Assembly (NCBI GenBank): GCA_018136815.1
Contig: CM030931.1
Location: 3,412,873 to 3,476,872, forward strand
Source: Isochrysis galbana
Taxonomy: Eukaryota > Haptophyta > Isochrysidales > Isochrysidaceae
Direction of reading: 5' to 3'
Length of the DNA stretch: 64,000 nucleotides
Shown here: in pieces, positions 10,116-21,628 of the stretch
How the letters are laid out: every line of letters begins with the position of its first letter
Numbering within the stretch: the first letter of the stretch is position 1
Notes under the pieces: generated by a model
What the model was told of the DNA's origin: nothing
The model's database searches: none
Seen by the model: the letters and a program-made list of their open reading frames with translations, nothing else
Translations under genes and position numbers: made by a program

Positions 10116-12644
10116 TCAGGCGAATCCTCCGCCCTCACACTCGTCCCCGCTATCAGGATTGTGGATAAGTGCGCGCAGCGCGCGCAGCCCTCTCGCAGCG
10201 TCCATTATGTCGTTGCCATTGTCTTCATGCTGCATCTTCTCCGGCGCGATCTCCCACGCCGACTTGGCTAGATTGACGACGGAGGTGTGGACTAAGCTCG
10301 GTGGAGGTTCCAACCATGCGGGGTGTGCATTTCGCTCGGTCACCGCGCAGTTTGAGCCCACCGTCATGTGTGGCGCCGCAGAGTGTGCGTTGGCCGTCTG
10401 AAGCGCCGTCTGAAGCGCCGTCGGGCACGCGCCGTCTGTGTCGGGCGGCGGCTGCAATGCTTCTTTCTGCGTGAGCGGCTGGGAGGGCGAGGAGACAGGG
10501 CGCAAATCGGGAACGCCTTTATGCTGCATCTTCTCCGGCGCGGTCTCCCACGCCGACTTGGCTAGATTGACGACGGAGGTGTGGACTAAGCTCGGTGGAG
10601 GTTCCAACCATGCGGGGTGTGCATTTCGCTCGGTCACCGCGCACTTTGAGCCCACCGTCATGTGTGGCGCCGCAGAGTGTGCGTTGGCCGTCTGAAGCGC
10701 CGTCGGGCACGCGCCGTCTGTGTCGGGCGGCGGCTGCAATGCTTCTTTCTGCGTGAGCGGCTGGGAGGGCGAGGAGACAGGGCGCAAATCGGGAACGCCT
10801 TTATGCTGCATCTTCTCCAGCGCGATCTCCCACGCCGACTTGGCTAGATTGACGACGGAGGTGTGGACTAAGCTCAGTGGAGGTTCCAACCATGCGGGGT
10901 GTGCATTTCGCTCGGTCACCGCGCAGTCTGAGCCCACCGTCATGTGTGGCGCCGCAGAGTGTGCGTTGGCCGTCTGAAGTGCCGTCGGGCACGCGCCGTC
11001 TGTGTCGGGCGGCGGCTGCAATGCTTCTTTCTGCGTGAGCGGCTGGGAGGGCGAGGAGACAGGGCGCAAATCGGGAACGCCTTTATGCTGCATCTTCTCC
11101 GGCGCGATCTCCCACGCCGACTTGGCTAGATTGACGACGGAGGTGTGGACTAAGCTCGGTGGAGGTTCCAACCATGCGGGGTGTGCATTTCGCTCGGTCA
11201 CCGCGCACTTTGAGCCCACCGTCATGCGTGGCGCCGCAGAGTGTGCGTTGGCCGTCTGAAGCGCCGTCGGGCACGCGCCGTCTGTGTCGGGCGGCGGCTG
11301 CAATGCTTCTTTCTGCGTGAGCGGCTGGGAGGGCGAGGAGACAGGGCGCAAATCGGGAACGCCTTTATGCTGCATCTTCTCCAGCGCGATCTCCCACGCC
11401 GACTTGGCTAGATTGACGACGGAGGTGTGGACTGAGCTCGGTGGAGGTTCCAACCATGCGGGGTGTGCATTTCGCTCGGTCACCGCGCAGTTTGAGCCCG
11501 TCATGTGTGGCGCCGCAGAGTGTGCGTTGGCCGTCTGAAGCGCCGTCGGGCACGCGTCGTCTGTGGCGGCTGGCGGCTGCAATGCTTCTTTCTGCGTGAG
11601 CGGCTGGGAGGGCGAGGAGAAAGGGCGCAAATCGGGCACGCACGACTTGGGGTCACCTTGCAGCTCCATGAAGGTGGTGTCTAGCACAGAAGAATCCTGC
11701 GACTGGAGCAGCCCTAGCTCGCCGCACTCCTGCGACGACATAGCCTGCAGGTGCCCGACTAGCGATGCCTGCGAGGCCGAAGGCTCTTCATCAGCTACAT
11801 CCTCAGCCCACATACTCGACCTTTCCTCCGGCGCGCCGTTCTCTGCCCGACGTGGCGGGCTCTGCTGTAACGTGTCTCTTGACTCAACGTGCGCAGGGGG
11901 GACCTGATCTACCCGAGGTGGCGCATCTCCAATAGTCGCGTTGCTGTCCTGATGTTCGGCGCTTTTTGCATCGGGCCAGCGTGTCTCGTCCTCCACATCA
12001 GCCCCTTCGCTTGAGCCGGAGCCGCCATCTTGCACAGCCGCCCTGTCTGCTTGTTTCGCCGTGTTTGTGAGGAGCGCGCTACCCATCAACGCACTGCCTG
12101 TCATGCTCGCCACCTTCACCAGAGGCGGCGTCAAGTAGTCCACCGGCAACTCGGCGGATCCCGAAAGTTTATGCAGCTCATTCAGCTGCTTGCTGAGCAG
12201 CTTGATCACCCGCGACGCCTTGGCGGGGTCGTCCAAACTCATTCGCCAGGCGTCCTTGTGGAGAGCGATGATCTCTTGCAACAGCTTTAACGCCGTCCCC
12301 TCGAGAGTTTCCCGTGTCTGCGCGCATGAGCAGGGAAAACGGCCCGATCAGCATCAGCCAGGCGGCCAGGGCGGAGCGCTTGCTCGTGTCGACCTCACCC
12401 TTTTCGCGCGCCGTAAGTCGGTCTGCATGACACCTTCCGACTCCCTGTGCTTGCGGCCAATGGTGCCCTCCTTCAGACCTCGGAGCAGTGGGATGAGGTT
12501 GGTCTCATTGAAATCTTCCCACTCAGGTGAGCCATACGTCGGTAGCTCGCGCAGGATGGTCGCCAGCCTCGCGCGCAGCACGCCCCCCTCCGGAAGGCGG
12601 TTCATCTCCTCGTTGGCCCAGTGACACACACGTGAGACAGCGAC
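10116..12644 (-). CDS. unknown protein with five 94-residue tandem repeats (5' end not found)
   Basis: Two exons are clear on the minus strand: 12399-12644 and 10116-12317, joined by an 81-bp GT-AG phase-0 intron. The upstream exon begins at a TAG acceptor at 12645, so at least one 5' exon is missing. Exon one has ANEEMNRLPEGGVL and WEDFNETNLIPLLRGL. Exon two starts with a helical segment (KLLQEIIALHKDAWRM, VIKLLSKQLNELHKL), then an acidic, Ser-rich linker, then five copies of a 94-residue unit (282 bp; DNA period seen at 10512, 10794, 11076, 11358) starting VPDLRPVSSPSQPLTQKEAL and ending LAKSAWEIAPEKMQHK. The last unit carries an extra four residues. I do not recognise any domain. Copies are nearly identical at DNA level, so the expansion is recent. 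Confidence 0.75.
10207..11640. repeat. 282-bp coding tandem repeat, five units
   Basis: Five head-to-tail units of 282 bp (one is 294 bp through a 12-bp internal duplication CTGAAGCGCCGT) differ by only a few substitutions each. They preserve the reading frame of the minus-strand gene. Confidence 0.92.
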
Positions 12645-12649
12645 CTACA

Positions 12650-13655
12650 AGCGCACATCGCGTCAGGCCATGAGTGTGGCAGCGGCGAGACCAGGCTCGC
12701 CCAACGCTCTAACTTCACCTCCATTCCACCCCACCCTCACCCCACCGCATCCTGCCACGCGCCGCGCCTCGGTGTATGTACGAAGAAGCCCCCTCCCCCC
12801 CATCGCCTGTCCTGCTTCCCCTGCAGCAGCCAGACGACCTTGCTGCGCAGAGATCCTAAGGCAGGTTCTCCCTGACTATCCCTCCCTCCTACGGCCTTCC
12901 TACTTGTCTCCCCCTCCTCACCTCGAGATTATCCCCCATATCCCGTTCGTGAGGCTTCCTCTTCGACTTTTGCGATAGAAAGCAGTCCCCCGGACAGGGG
13001 GGAGCCCCCTCATGCCGCAGCTTGAGCCACCAGCGGAGCGCGTCGACACGGCCAAAGTTGGAGCCTCGCTTGGTTCTGAGCGGGAGATCGACGGACACAA
13101 CAGCCCGCTTCGCCTGCATCCCCCCGTCCCCTCCTCTTCCCCCAGGGCTCCACCGAGAGAGAGACAGACAGAGAGAGCAAGGGGAGTTGGTGCTGGCCGG
13201 CCAGCTGGGCGCGCCCTCCCCTTCCCCTTCCCCTTCGCCCCCCTCCCCCCCACCCCGCGCACTCGCGGCTCTCTCTCTATCCATCACTATACTCCTATAT
13301 GAATACAAGTCATTCAAACAATAAATCGAGGTCACGTTTATAGAGGGGGGCGGGGCGGGGGCGGGAGCGAGGGGGGCGGCGGGTGCCGCGAAATCTGACC
13401 GCTGAAGGAAGCCAGCGGGCGCGCGGCGGCGGCGGAGGAGGAGGAAGAGGCGAGGGAAGTTGAGGGCAAGAACGGCGGAGAGTACGTTTTCAAGGGCCCT
13501 CCCTCCTCCCCTCATTTGTCCTCCTGCGAAGTCTTCTCCGGTCCCAATCGTGGGGTTCTCTCTCTGCGCCCCCGGGCTCACCAAGTCGGTTTCGCGCCGC
13601 TGCACTCCATTCCGCGCGGTGCTGTCCATCACCCCCCCCCCCCCCCCTCGTTTGC
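12650..13655. other. intergenic / possible missing 5' exon region
   Basis: C-rich sequence between the repeat-protein gene and the MITE. ORFs on both strands are Pro/Arg/Gly-rich and lack motifs. The missing first exon of the minus-strand gene should lie here, but I could not place it. A C run (about 13631-13648) ends the region. Confidence 0.45.
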
Positions 13656-13725
13656 GATCTTGTCCCTAGATGGGAAATACGTATTTACCATATTTGGCCA
13701 GAGACCAAATACATACTACCTCCGT

Positions 13726-15535
13726 TCCAATACTGAGGTCCCGCGGCTGTATTTGTGGGAGGGTGTTTAAAAGTAAATCCGCGTTGTGCCTCACGTCCCC
13801 CGGGTACCTTGGGGCGTCTCCTAGTGAGAGGGGCAGAGGAAAAATTCTCCAAAACTCAAAGGAATAAGCCACTTTCTATTTTAGAGAGGGGGCAAAAATT
13901 GCGCGCTTGGCCTTGGCGGGAATTCCCGTGCTCCCGTGGCGCGAGCCGCGAGATGGCGCGACTATAAAGGTGGTCGAACCGCCGCAGCATGGCAAGCGCA
14001 CCGGTGGGACTACCGGGCCGCGCTCGAAGCGCGGCAGGCAGGAGACACCAATGCAGCCTCCTCCCCCACCCAGCTCGCCCGAGCCGAGCAGTGGCGAGGA
14101 GGAGGAGGAGGAGATGCCGCTGGCGAAGCGACGGTGCAGTCTCACACCCAATCGCCAAGCGGCGATTGCGGTGGCGTATGAGCGCCTGCCTGGGCGCAGG
14201 GGAAGCGCCGAGTGGCGGCGCGCCCATGAAAACCTGTGCGTCAAATATGGCGTCAATGCCCGGTACCCGGCCAGAGCCAGAGTAAGCAACCGGCTGGCAA
14301 CAATGGCCAAATTGCCTGCCTCGCGCAAGGGCGTTGGTGGGAGACCGCAACGTGTCGGCGAAGAAGAAGAAGAGGCGTTGCAGAGGATCCTTTACGAGCA
14401 TGCCTACAACCTGACGTTCACGCAGATTGAGGAGAAGACCGGGCTCCCTCGCGCCACCGTGTGCCGTTTCATGAAGAAGAATCATTGGCGAATCGTAGGT
14501 AAGTCAACGCGGCCGGTGCTCACAGAGTCGGTGTGTGACGCACGCTTGGAGTGGGCGCGTGACAACTTGGGGAATCCCTGGGAGTGCCACATTGACTTGG
14601 ATGAAAAATGGTTCTACGTTTATTCTCACAGCGGCAAGCTCAAGCTTCCCCCGGGGGTGAAGAAGCCCAAGCAAAAGCTCTCCTCCAAGCGCTTCATCGG
14701 AAAGGTCATGCTGCTGTGTGCGATCGCTCGTCCGAACGCAAGACTTGACGTGGACGGGTTGGTGGGCATTTGGATTTGGCGTGTGTGTGAATATGTGCCT
14801 GCGAAGCGTGGAGATAAACGCACGGGCTTGAAGAAAGGCGACCTGCGGGCAGTTGATGTGACTATGGATGCAGATAAGTTTGAGTCCATGATGCGGGAGT
14901 CCGTGATACCGACGATACGGCAAAAATTTCACCGAGCGGCAGCGGTCACCATACAGATGGACAATGCGACGCCGCATAAAAGCAAGAGCAAAGACGCCAA
15001 TGACACGATGGCAAAGCGGCTGGCAAATGTTCTAAAAGCGCCTAGGCATAACCGGCATCGCGTTGGTCCCGATATCCGTTTCCTCCGTCAGGTGCCTAAT
15101 TCTCCGGACACGAATGCGTGCGACCTCGGCTTCTTCAAGTCCATGGACTCCCGTCTACCCAGGTTGCGTAGCTTCAATTTGGATAAATTCACCGCTGAAT
15201 GTGAAGAGGCTTTCAATCAATACCCCCCTGAGAAGCTTGACGCCTTGTTCGACACAAAGAGTAGGGTGTTGAGGCGGATAATTGAGGTGGAGGGTGGGAA
15301 TGAGTATGACCTCCCGCATCGCAGGGATGACTGTTCTGACAGTGAGTAGAGTGGGTGTGTTTGTGCAGCGTTTAAACGTGTATAGAACAACCTTGAAATA
15401 ACTTAGGAAGGCTCCAGGTTAAGCCCCAATGTACCCTCTGCACCCTCCTAGTCTGGGTGGGGTGCCCCATTGCCCCTGCAAGCTACCCCCTTCAACAATA
15501 GCCTGCGTGACACCTCAGTATTGGAACGGAGGTAG
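13726..15535 (+). mobile_element. Tc1/mariner-like DNA transposon with perfect TIRs and TA duplication
   Basis: Bounded by TA at 13724-13725 and 15536-15537, inserted into the palindromic ATACATATGTAT centre of the MITE. The terminal inverted repeats are identical for 24 bp and begin CTACCTCCGTTCCAATACTG, strikingly like the CTCCCTCCGT ends of plant Stowaway elements. Total length is 1810 bp. It encodes one transposase with no introns or stops, so this copy could still be active. Confidence 0.93.
14051..15349 (+). CDS. mariner-like transposase
   Basis: Cut-and-paste DDE transposase, 432 residues from the first ATG at 14051 (the frame is open further upstream but without ATG). An acidic/Pro N-terminus with a KRRC basic patch is followed by a helix-turn-helix (FTQIEEKTGLPRATVCRFMKK). 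The catalytic region has the first Asp in HIDLDEKWFY, the second in TIQMDNATPH and the third in NSPDTNACDLGFF. By hand count 53 residues separate the second and third Asp, longer than the 34-39 of classical mariners. Start choice is uncertain; catalytic residues are all present. Confidence 0.9.
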   Translation: MQPPPPPSSPEPSSGEEEEEEMPLAKRRCSLTPNRQAAIAVAYERLPGRRGSAEWRRAHENLCVKYGVNARYPARARVSNRLATMAKLPASRKGVGGRPQRVGEEEEEALQRILYEHAYNLTFTQIEEKTGLPRATVCRFMKKNHWRIVGKSTRPVLTESVCDARLEWARDNLGNPWECHIDLDEKWFYVYSHSGKLKLPPGVKKPKQKLSSKRFIGKVMLLCAIARPNARLDVDGLVGIWIWRVCEYVPAKRGDKRTGLKKGDLRAVDVTMDADKFESMMRESVIPTIRQKFHRAAAVTIQMDNATPHKSKSKDANDTMAKRLANVLKAPRHNRHRVGPDIRFLRQVPNSPDTNACDLGFFKSMDSRLPRLRSFNLDKFTAECEEAFNQYPPEKLDALFDTKSRVLRRIIEVEGGNEYDLPHRRDDCSDSE

Positions 15536-15684
15536 TATGTATTTGGCTGTATTTGAAGCGTGTCCTGGGTTGTAGGCCGTAGGCCTCGAATGTATTTGAA
15601 ATGTATTTGGCCGGACGCCAAATACATATGTATTTGGCTGTATTTGCAGGCCCCTGCACCGTATTTCCCATCTAGGATCTTGTC

Positions 15685-16430
15685 GAACGAGTCGTTCATG
15701 AAGGAGTTCATAACCGACATCGCCCCCCTTCTTGCCGCTACCGCAGAAGGATCAGTGCAATGCCCACAACCCGTGGCTGGGGGCCAAGTGGAACGTGATG
15801 GACAATATGTGTGACGGAATGCGCGCGACCGGCCCCGCGGCCCGCGGCTAAGTAGACGAGACGTCTGTCATGCGACGGTGCCCACCGCAGATTTTGTGCC
15901 TCAAATACAAGCAGACGGTGGGACAATGATCAGCGTCCTCCGGGACCCAAAGACTTGGAACACTGTCGGAATTTATATAGGAATTCTTAGCCTCATCACA
16001 GTATCACAGCCATTGTGCGCTTCATAGTCGGCATCATCATGCTCGCTAAATAAAAAAATTTTCCAACTGGGAAGGTGCTGGTCCGAAGTTTTTTCTTCAG
16101 TGAAGGTGCAGGTGAAGGTGAGAGTGCAGGAACTGCGGTCGGGGTCGAATTTTTGAATTTCTCAAATCGCGGACTTGTATCAACTATCAGTTTATCAGCT
16201 CGAGGTCAACTGATGCTGATATAAGAACTGATCTCAGTACTGATGCCACATCACTGGCTGGTGGCTGGCGCCACGCGCACACGAGCAACCGCCGCTCACC
16301 CGCGGGTGGCCACCACTTCTATGAACCCTTTCTAACCTTCTATGAATCCCTTCTACCCTTCTATGCATCCTTTATCCTTTCTAACCTTCTATGAATCCTT
16401 TCTGACCACCTTCATCTGTCGGTGATCGGG
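15685..16430. other. intergenic; short ~20-bp tandem repeat at 16315-16405
   Basis: No supported gene. Near 16315-16405 the motif TTCTATGAATCCTTTCTAACC is repeated about four times with variation. An AT-rich patch with AATAAAAAAAT occurs near 16045. Confidence 0.55.
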
Positions 16431-16439
16431 CTCGGGGGT

Positions 16440-16445
16440 GAGAGC

Positions 16446-16521
<76 letters not shown>

Positions 16522-16602
16522 CCTTGGGGGTGGTGGGTGGGGGTGTGGGGGTGGGGTGCCGCCGCGGGGTGCCCCGACGCGCTCTCTCTCTCATCTCCCT
16601 CC

Positions 16603-16642
<40 letters not shown>

Positions 16643-17286
16643 CACCCCTTCTTCCTCCCAGCACTAGATAGAGATTGCTCGGGTTTCCCTCTCTAGGTCT
16701 CTCTCTCGTCCTCTCCCCTTCTCACCGAGAGAGACGGTGAGGAGGAGGAAGGAAAAGAGTGAGAGACTCCTCATGGTGGAGATAAATAAATGGAGGGAAA
16801 GCGCGTATTGAGTGGGGTGGGGTGGGGGGGTGGGGTGGCATGGAGGTTGGAGGTCGCGGGCGCGGCTCTTTCTCTCATCTCTCTCTCTGGCGGCGGGCGA
16901 CGTCGGCGCATCCGCCTCGGATGCGCTCGCCGCGCGGGGGGGGAGAGAGAGCGAGAGAAGGCTCTGGATCGCGCGCGCGAGGGGGGGGGGGAGAGCTCTC
17001 TCTCTATTCTCTCTCTCTTCTCTCTCTCTTCCCTCTCTCTTCTCTCTCTCTTTCCTCTCTCTTCTCTCTCTCTTCTCTCTCCCTCCCTCCCGCCCCCCCC
17101 CCCCTCTCTCTCCGCCTGTCACACGAACTGAAGGAATGCTTTGAGAGAGGTAGGAATCCGCGGCAGGTACTTCTGCGAGAGGGGAAAGAGAGAGAGGCCG
17201 CCGCCCTCTCTCTCCCTCTCTCTCTCCCCCCCCCCCCCCCCCCCCCCCCGCCTCTCTTCTCTCTCTCCCTCCCTCCCTCCCTCCCT

Positions 17287-17343
<57 letters not shown>

Positions 17344-17345
17344 TC
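16440..17345. repeat. GA and CT microsatellite cluster
   Basis: (GA)n at about 16448-16519, (CT)n at about 16600-16640, CT-rich blocks at 16990-17100, a C run near 17227-17250, and CCCT/CT arrays at 17265-17340. All ORFs here are Ser/Leu or Arg/Glu dipeptide artefacts. Confidence 0.95.
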
Positions 17346-17660
17346 CCCGCCCTCACCCCCGCCCCTAATCTCTTCTCTCTCCGCCCGCAAGGCACGCGAC
17401 TGCGCACTCTCTCCTCCTTGGGGTGAGAGAGGGAGAAGAGGGAGGGGGGAGGAATGGCTTTGCAAAGGGAAGGAAAGGAAGGCGGGACACGGACGAGCGA
17501 GGAGGGGGCGAACAGGGACAGCACCGCACAGAGCGCCGAGCCCGCACGCGGCCCCCGCCCACGCGCGCTCCCACAGCACGTTTGGCCCGAGAGCCTTGAG
17601 GAGGAGGGGAGAGCGCCACCTCACCCTTACTGAAGGGGAGGGGAGGGGAGGGGAGGGACG

Positions 17661-20109
17661 ATGGGGGAAAGCGGGGAGGGAGGAGAGAAGATGGAAATGC
17701 GTCCGTCGCGCTTCGCTCAGCAGGTCCTCGCGCTGCCACTCGTCCCAGGTGCACCGATGTGTAACGCCCAACGCTCAGGAAGGGCCCACGAGAAGCTCGA
17801 GCAGATGCGTGGCTCAACTGGCTACCTTATGAAGAGCGCCGGCGGCTCGGTCAAGTCGACCGAGGACAAGCAGCTTCAGACGGAGCGGCCAGCAGTGCAG
17901 CGTATGCTCATGCCTGCCGTCGTCGCCGTCTTCTCATGTCTTTTCTTGAATCAGCTCGGGCTCTTTGTCCCCATGGTGATGATGACCCGCAACTGCATCA
18001 TGTGAGTGCTGCTGCCTGCCGGTCGTCTGCGCCTTCCTGTTCCTCTCCGCTCTTACCTCCCCCCCCCGCCTGTTGACACCGATTGCGAAGGCCTAAGAAA
18101 CCGATGGCCATCAAGCCGAAGTACTCCTCGTGCCCTGCTGAGAAGCTCGAGTCAGAGCTCACCATTGTCGTGTCCGTGAAGGACGCTTGCTCGCAGGTGC
18201 TGCTTGTGCTGCTTCCGGCTCGAATGAGGGGGATGGGGGAGCACAACCGGGCACTGTCTGCACCCTCCCGACAGCCCTGACGCTCGCATCTCAATCTTGC
18301 CCCCCTCGATAGGCTCCTGGCTTCATCAAATCCCTTGAGATCTTTGCACCGCCTGGCGTGCATCTCATCTACACATACCCCAACTTTGAGTCTTGCGCTC
18401 GCATCGACCTCAAGAAGGTCTTGAAGAGGTGGAAGAAGGTCACTGTGCTGCCTATCCCCATCCGCTCATCGCCCATGCAGGTGCGCCACGGTTGCCACAG
18501 ACTAAACCTTCGGATGGCCACGGATCCCAATCAGTCGCGCGTGCGATGTTTGGGCCCGACATAGATGACACACTTGCGGCACCCGCTCTCCCGCTGACTC
18601 GTGCATACTCCCTCTTCAGGGCTGGGTGGACGCCATTCCATACATCAAGACCAAGTACTCCTACCTTGTACACAATGATGGCTACGCCCTCGATCCATTT
18701 TTCGGATGCGAACTCATCCGCGGTCTGCAGCATCACCAGGTACGTGGGCCGTGCAGTAAGCGTGGCATGCCCCTCACCTGCTCTTGTTGAGGCTCACTCC
18801 ATCCTCATGCGTAAATCCTGCTTCCCCCCTATAGGCCAACTCCCCCAACGAGTCGTACGCCCTCGCAGCCCCGATGCTGTACGAGAGCAAGGCCGACGGC
18901 TCGCTCGCTGCGCATGCCACGCAGACCAACCTTCGCCTAGTGCGCGACAACTCGCCGCAAGGCATCACGGTCCACCATGACCACTCCCTTCGTCGCGCGC
19001 TCAACCGCGGCAACGACTTTCAGGAGGGCCCGCAGACCGAGTTCATTGAGGATCACGGCTTCTTGATCGAAACCGACAAGATCAGCACTGTCATCGATCC
19101 TCGCGCCTCCTTCACTCTTGAGTACCTTGACATGATCATGACGATCCGGGCCAAGGGCTGGAAGGTGCTCTTTGTGCCAACTGCACGCCTCGAGTTCCGC
19201 ATCACCGAGTTCTCGTGGCGTGACATCCCCTATTTCATGTACAAGCGGTCCGAGGCCACAGCGCACGGTACGCGCGATTATCTTAAGGCCAAGTGGCAGG
19301 CCAATTTTCCCAATACGGGCTTCTGGACGTACATCAAGTACACTATTGTGGAACAGCACGTGTACAAGGAGGAGCTCTCAGCGCTCGCGTGGAAGGACCA
19401 GGCAGCGCTCGTCTTCGGCTTCTTCCAGATGGCTGGATACAACCGCTACAACCTCGGCAACGGCAAGACTCCCGCCGATTTCCTCGACGTCCTGCAGCGT
19501 CTTGATAGGGGTTGGTCCCCTAAGTCCGAAATGCCCGCCTCGCGCGAGCTCACCCGCCCAACGGTGACCCAGACGCGCCCCTCCTATGTGAAGCACCTCG
19601 ACGAGATCCTGCCATATGGTCAGGCCTCCTCGGTCGGTGGCGCTGACTTCACTCACGAGTACATACCGTTCGCCGTCGCGCGACTCTCCTTCGACTCCTG
19701 CGCGGCCGTACCGTCCCCTACTGCTGCTGTGTGCGGACTCCTCGTTGAGCACGCGAGCGCCTCAGGCGGCTGCGACTGCTGGATCAACATGCCCACCTTC
19801 AAGTCCAACTCGTTCTTTGTGCGCACCCTTTCGAAGCTTGCCGCGCTTATCAAGGTGCCCTCGCGCATCTCCACCTTCATAGAGATGTCCATGGCCGGTT
19901 CCGGCCGCGACGCTACCGCCCACGTCGAGCCGCTCCGCGCCGCCGAGGCCAAGGGCAATGGACGCTTCCAGATCTTCACTTGTAACTTGGCACAAGAGGA
20001 CTGCGGCGCGTCCTTCTCCTTCCCCAAGGACGCATCCCTCAAGCTCTTTCGCGGCGCTCCTGCTGCCGTTCACGAGGTTCAGACCGCCCTGTACGCGGCC
20101 GGTCTCTGA
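17661..20109 (+). CDS. membrane-anchored GT-A type glycosyltransferase (GT2-like), five exons
   Basis: Exons 17661-18001, 18091-18196, 18313-18480, 18620-18739 and 18835-20109, all GT-AG, encode about 669 residues. A hydrophobic segment (MLMPAVVAVFSCLFLNQLGLFVPMVMM) near residue 80 makes it a likely type II Golgi/ER membrane enzyme. ELTIVVSVKD starts the nucleotide-sugar fold, HNDG (exon 4) sits where a DXD-type metal site is expected, and FIEDHGFLIETD resembles the ED motif. A large C-terminal extension of about 230 residues is not recognised. Start may instead be 17691, 17757 or 17805, since all precede the anchor. Substrate unknown; a role in cell-surface glycan synthesis is inference. Confidence 0.75.
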
Positions 20110-21628
20110 GGAGCCTTCCTCAAGTGACGGCGGACTTCCTGGGATGGCTTTTGGAGGCCCCATCCTCGCCTGAAAGGTCAAGTAGACATTGAGCCTCGTC
20201 ATGCCCAAGCGCCTCGCCGCAGGGCGAGCCTCGCCCACAGCAAATCGTGCCTGTGTCTCCGCGAGTCCCGTTTTCGGGCAACCAAGCCATGTACCGTACG
20301 CCCTGTACGAGGAAAGCATGCGCGTGGACTGCAATGTGTTGCACCTTCGTGTATGTGTATGGTGTATATGGCCATATACATCACCCTCATGCCATCTTGC
20401 TGTGGTTCTTCTCTCGGTTGTCAAGTTGTAAAGCGATGGCGATTGTAGTGTTGCCACTTTGAAAAAACAACTTCTTGATGTTTTATGGCAGCGCCCGCGG
20501 CGTGCGGGGTGGAAGAGAAAGGAGGGGGGGGGTTGTGCACCCCCGCCGATGGAGTGCGGTAAGAAAAAGAAAAAGAAATGGGCCCCGTTTGCGTAAGCAA
20601 ACGGGCGGAGAGGGGCGGCGCGCCCCGGCCTACTCTCAGAGGTCCTTTGTTTTAGGGCTCCCGGAGGGCCATCCAGGGCAGCTCAGGGGGCAGTGGCGCA
20701 GTGGCAGTGGATGGAGGCTGGGGCTCAGCGGCTCAGCCCCTGGCCCCCCCCGCCTCCCCCACGCTTGCGCTTGCCTCGCTGGCCATGGGAGCCGCCCAGA
20801 GGCCTCTGTCTGCCCGGCGACCAGGGATGGGGGGGGGAGGCAGCTCGAGGGCGGGCCCAGTCTGGGTGTGGGAGTGCGAATCGCGGCCCGCGCCCACTAC
20901 GACTGCTAGCCACTAGAGGGGTCTGGGCCAGAATGATGATTGCGCGCAGCCCCTGCCAGAGGCGCCAGAGTGCAGGGGTAGGGGGCAGGGGCTTGGGTTG
21001 ATTGTACATTGTACGGACCCAACCCGGGAGGTGTCCACGATGGAGTGGGGGGGGGGGGAACGACCCCATTGACCCTCACTTATAAAAGTAGGTTTGAGTT
21101 GATGGATATATACCTGAAGGGAGAGTCGTGGACGTTGTGGACTTGCCCTTAGAGAAGGCAAGGAAGACGAGGAAGAGGAAACGCATGCAAGCCGTCCGCT
21201 AGGCGTAGTCGAGTATTATTGTAAACGGACCATGTCTCAACTTTAGTTGTGTCCCATATTCGACGGAACGCCACCTGTACCCATACGCCCTATGCCAACC
21301 AAGTATAACTCATTGTCCTCCAACCCGGGTTCCAATTCCAACCGCCTAGCAACTATCTTTTGCAAAAGATAGGGCCATGGAGCGGGGGCCGAGAGGGTGC
21401 AATCTGAGGTTCAGTTTTTCGACTCCCCTCCCTCATTTTGGTAGTAGTATATAAATAAAGCAGCACGCCCACGATTCGGGAGGTCGAAGGGTAGCCTCGG
21501 CGGACGCATTAACCCCGACACGCATGCGCTCCGCCCCTTAGCATCGAGATGCCGGTGGAGTGGAGATGGTTTATCGGTGGTCGTGGCGTTCTCGCGCAGA
21601 CTGTTGCAGAATTGTAGTGGACTAGCGG
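20110..21628. other. intergenic, no supported gene
   Basis: Holds the 3' flank of the glycosyltransferase gene, a G/C-rich stretch with Gly/Arg/Pro ORFs (20475-21070), and a quieter region with TATAAAAG near 21082. A short perfect inverted sequence, GTTTGCGTAAGCAAAC, lies near 20587. No RNA gene found. Confidence 0.45.

Larger units (their letters stand above)
13665..15675. mobile_element. Mutator-type MITE, interrupted by a mariner element; 9-bp TSD
   Basis: GATCTTGTC at 13656-13664 is repeated exactly at 15676-15684. The termini are inverted: CCTAGATGGGAAATACG on the left and GTATTTCCCATCTAG on the right. The interior is palindrome-rich (CCAAATACATATGTATTTGG). Without the mariner insert the element is about 200 bp and matches the copy at 46544-46736, in inverted orientation. 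A 9-bp duplication is the hallmark of Mutator-like elements; no Mutator transposase is present, so it is non-autonomous. Confidence 0.88.

Noticed and set aside
10207..11640. CRISPR-like array
   Set aside because: Units are 282 bp, contiguous and protein-coding, with no spacers; the organism is eukaryotic.
13907..14050. Earlier start of the mariner transposase
   Set aside because: The upstream 48 codons begin with TTG and contain no ATG; the first ATG at 14051 suits the family.
21290..21360. tRNA-like B box (GGGTTCCAATTCC)
   Set aside because: No matching A box or cloverleaf could be formed around it.
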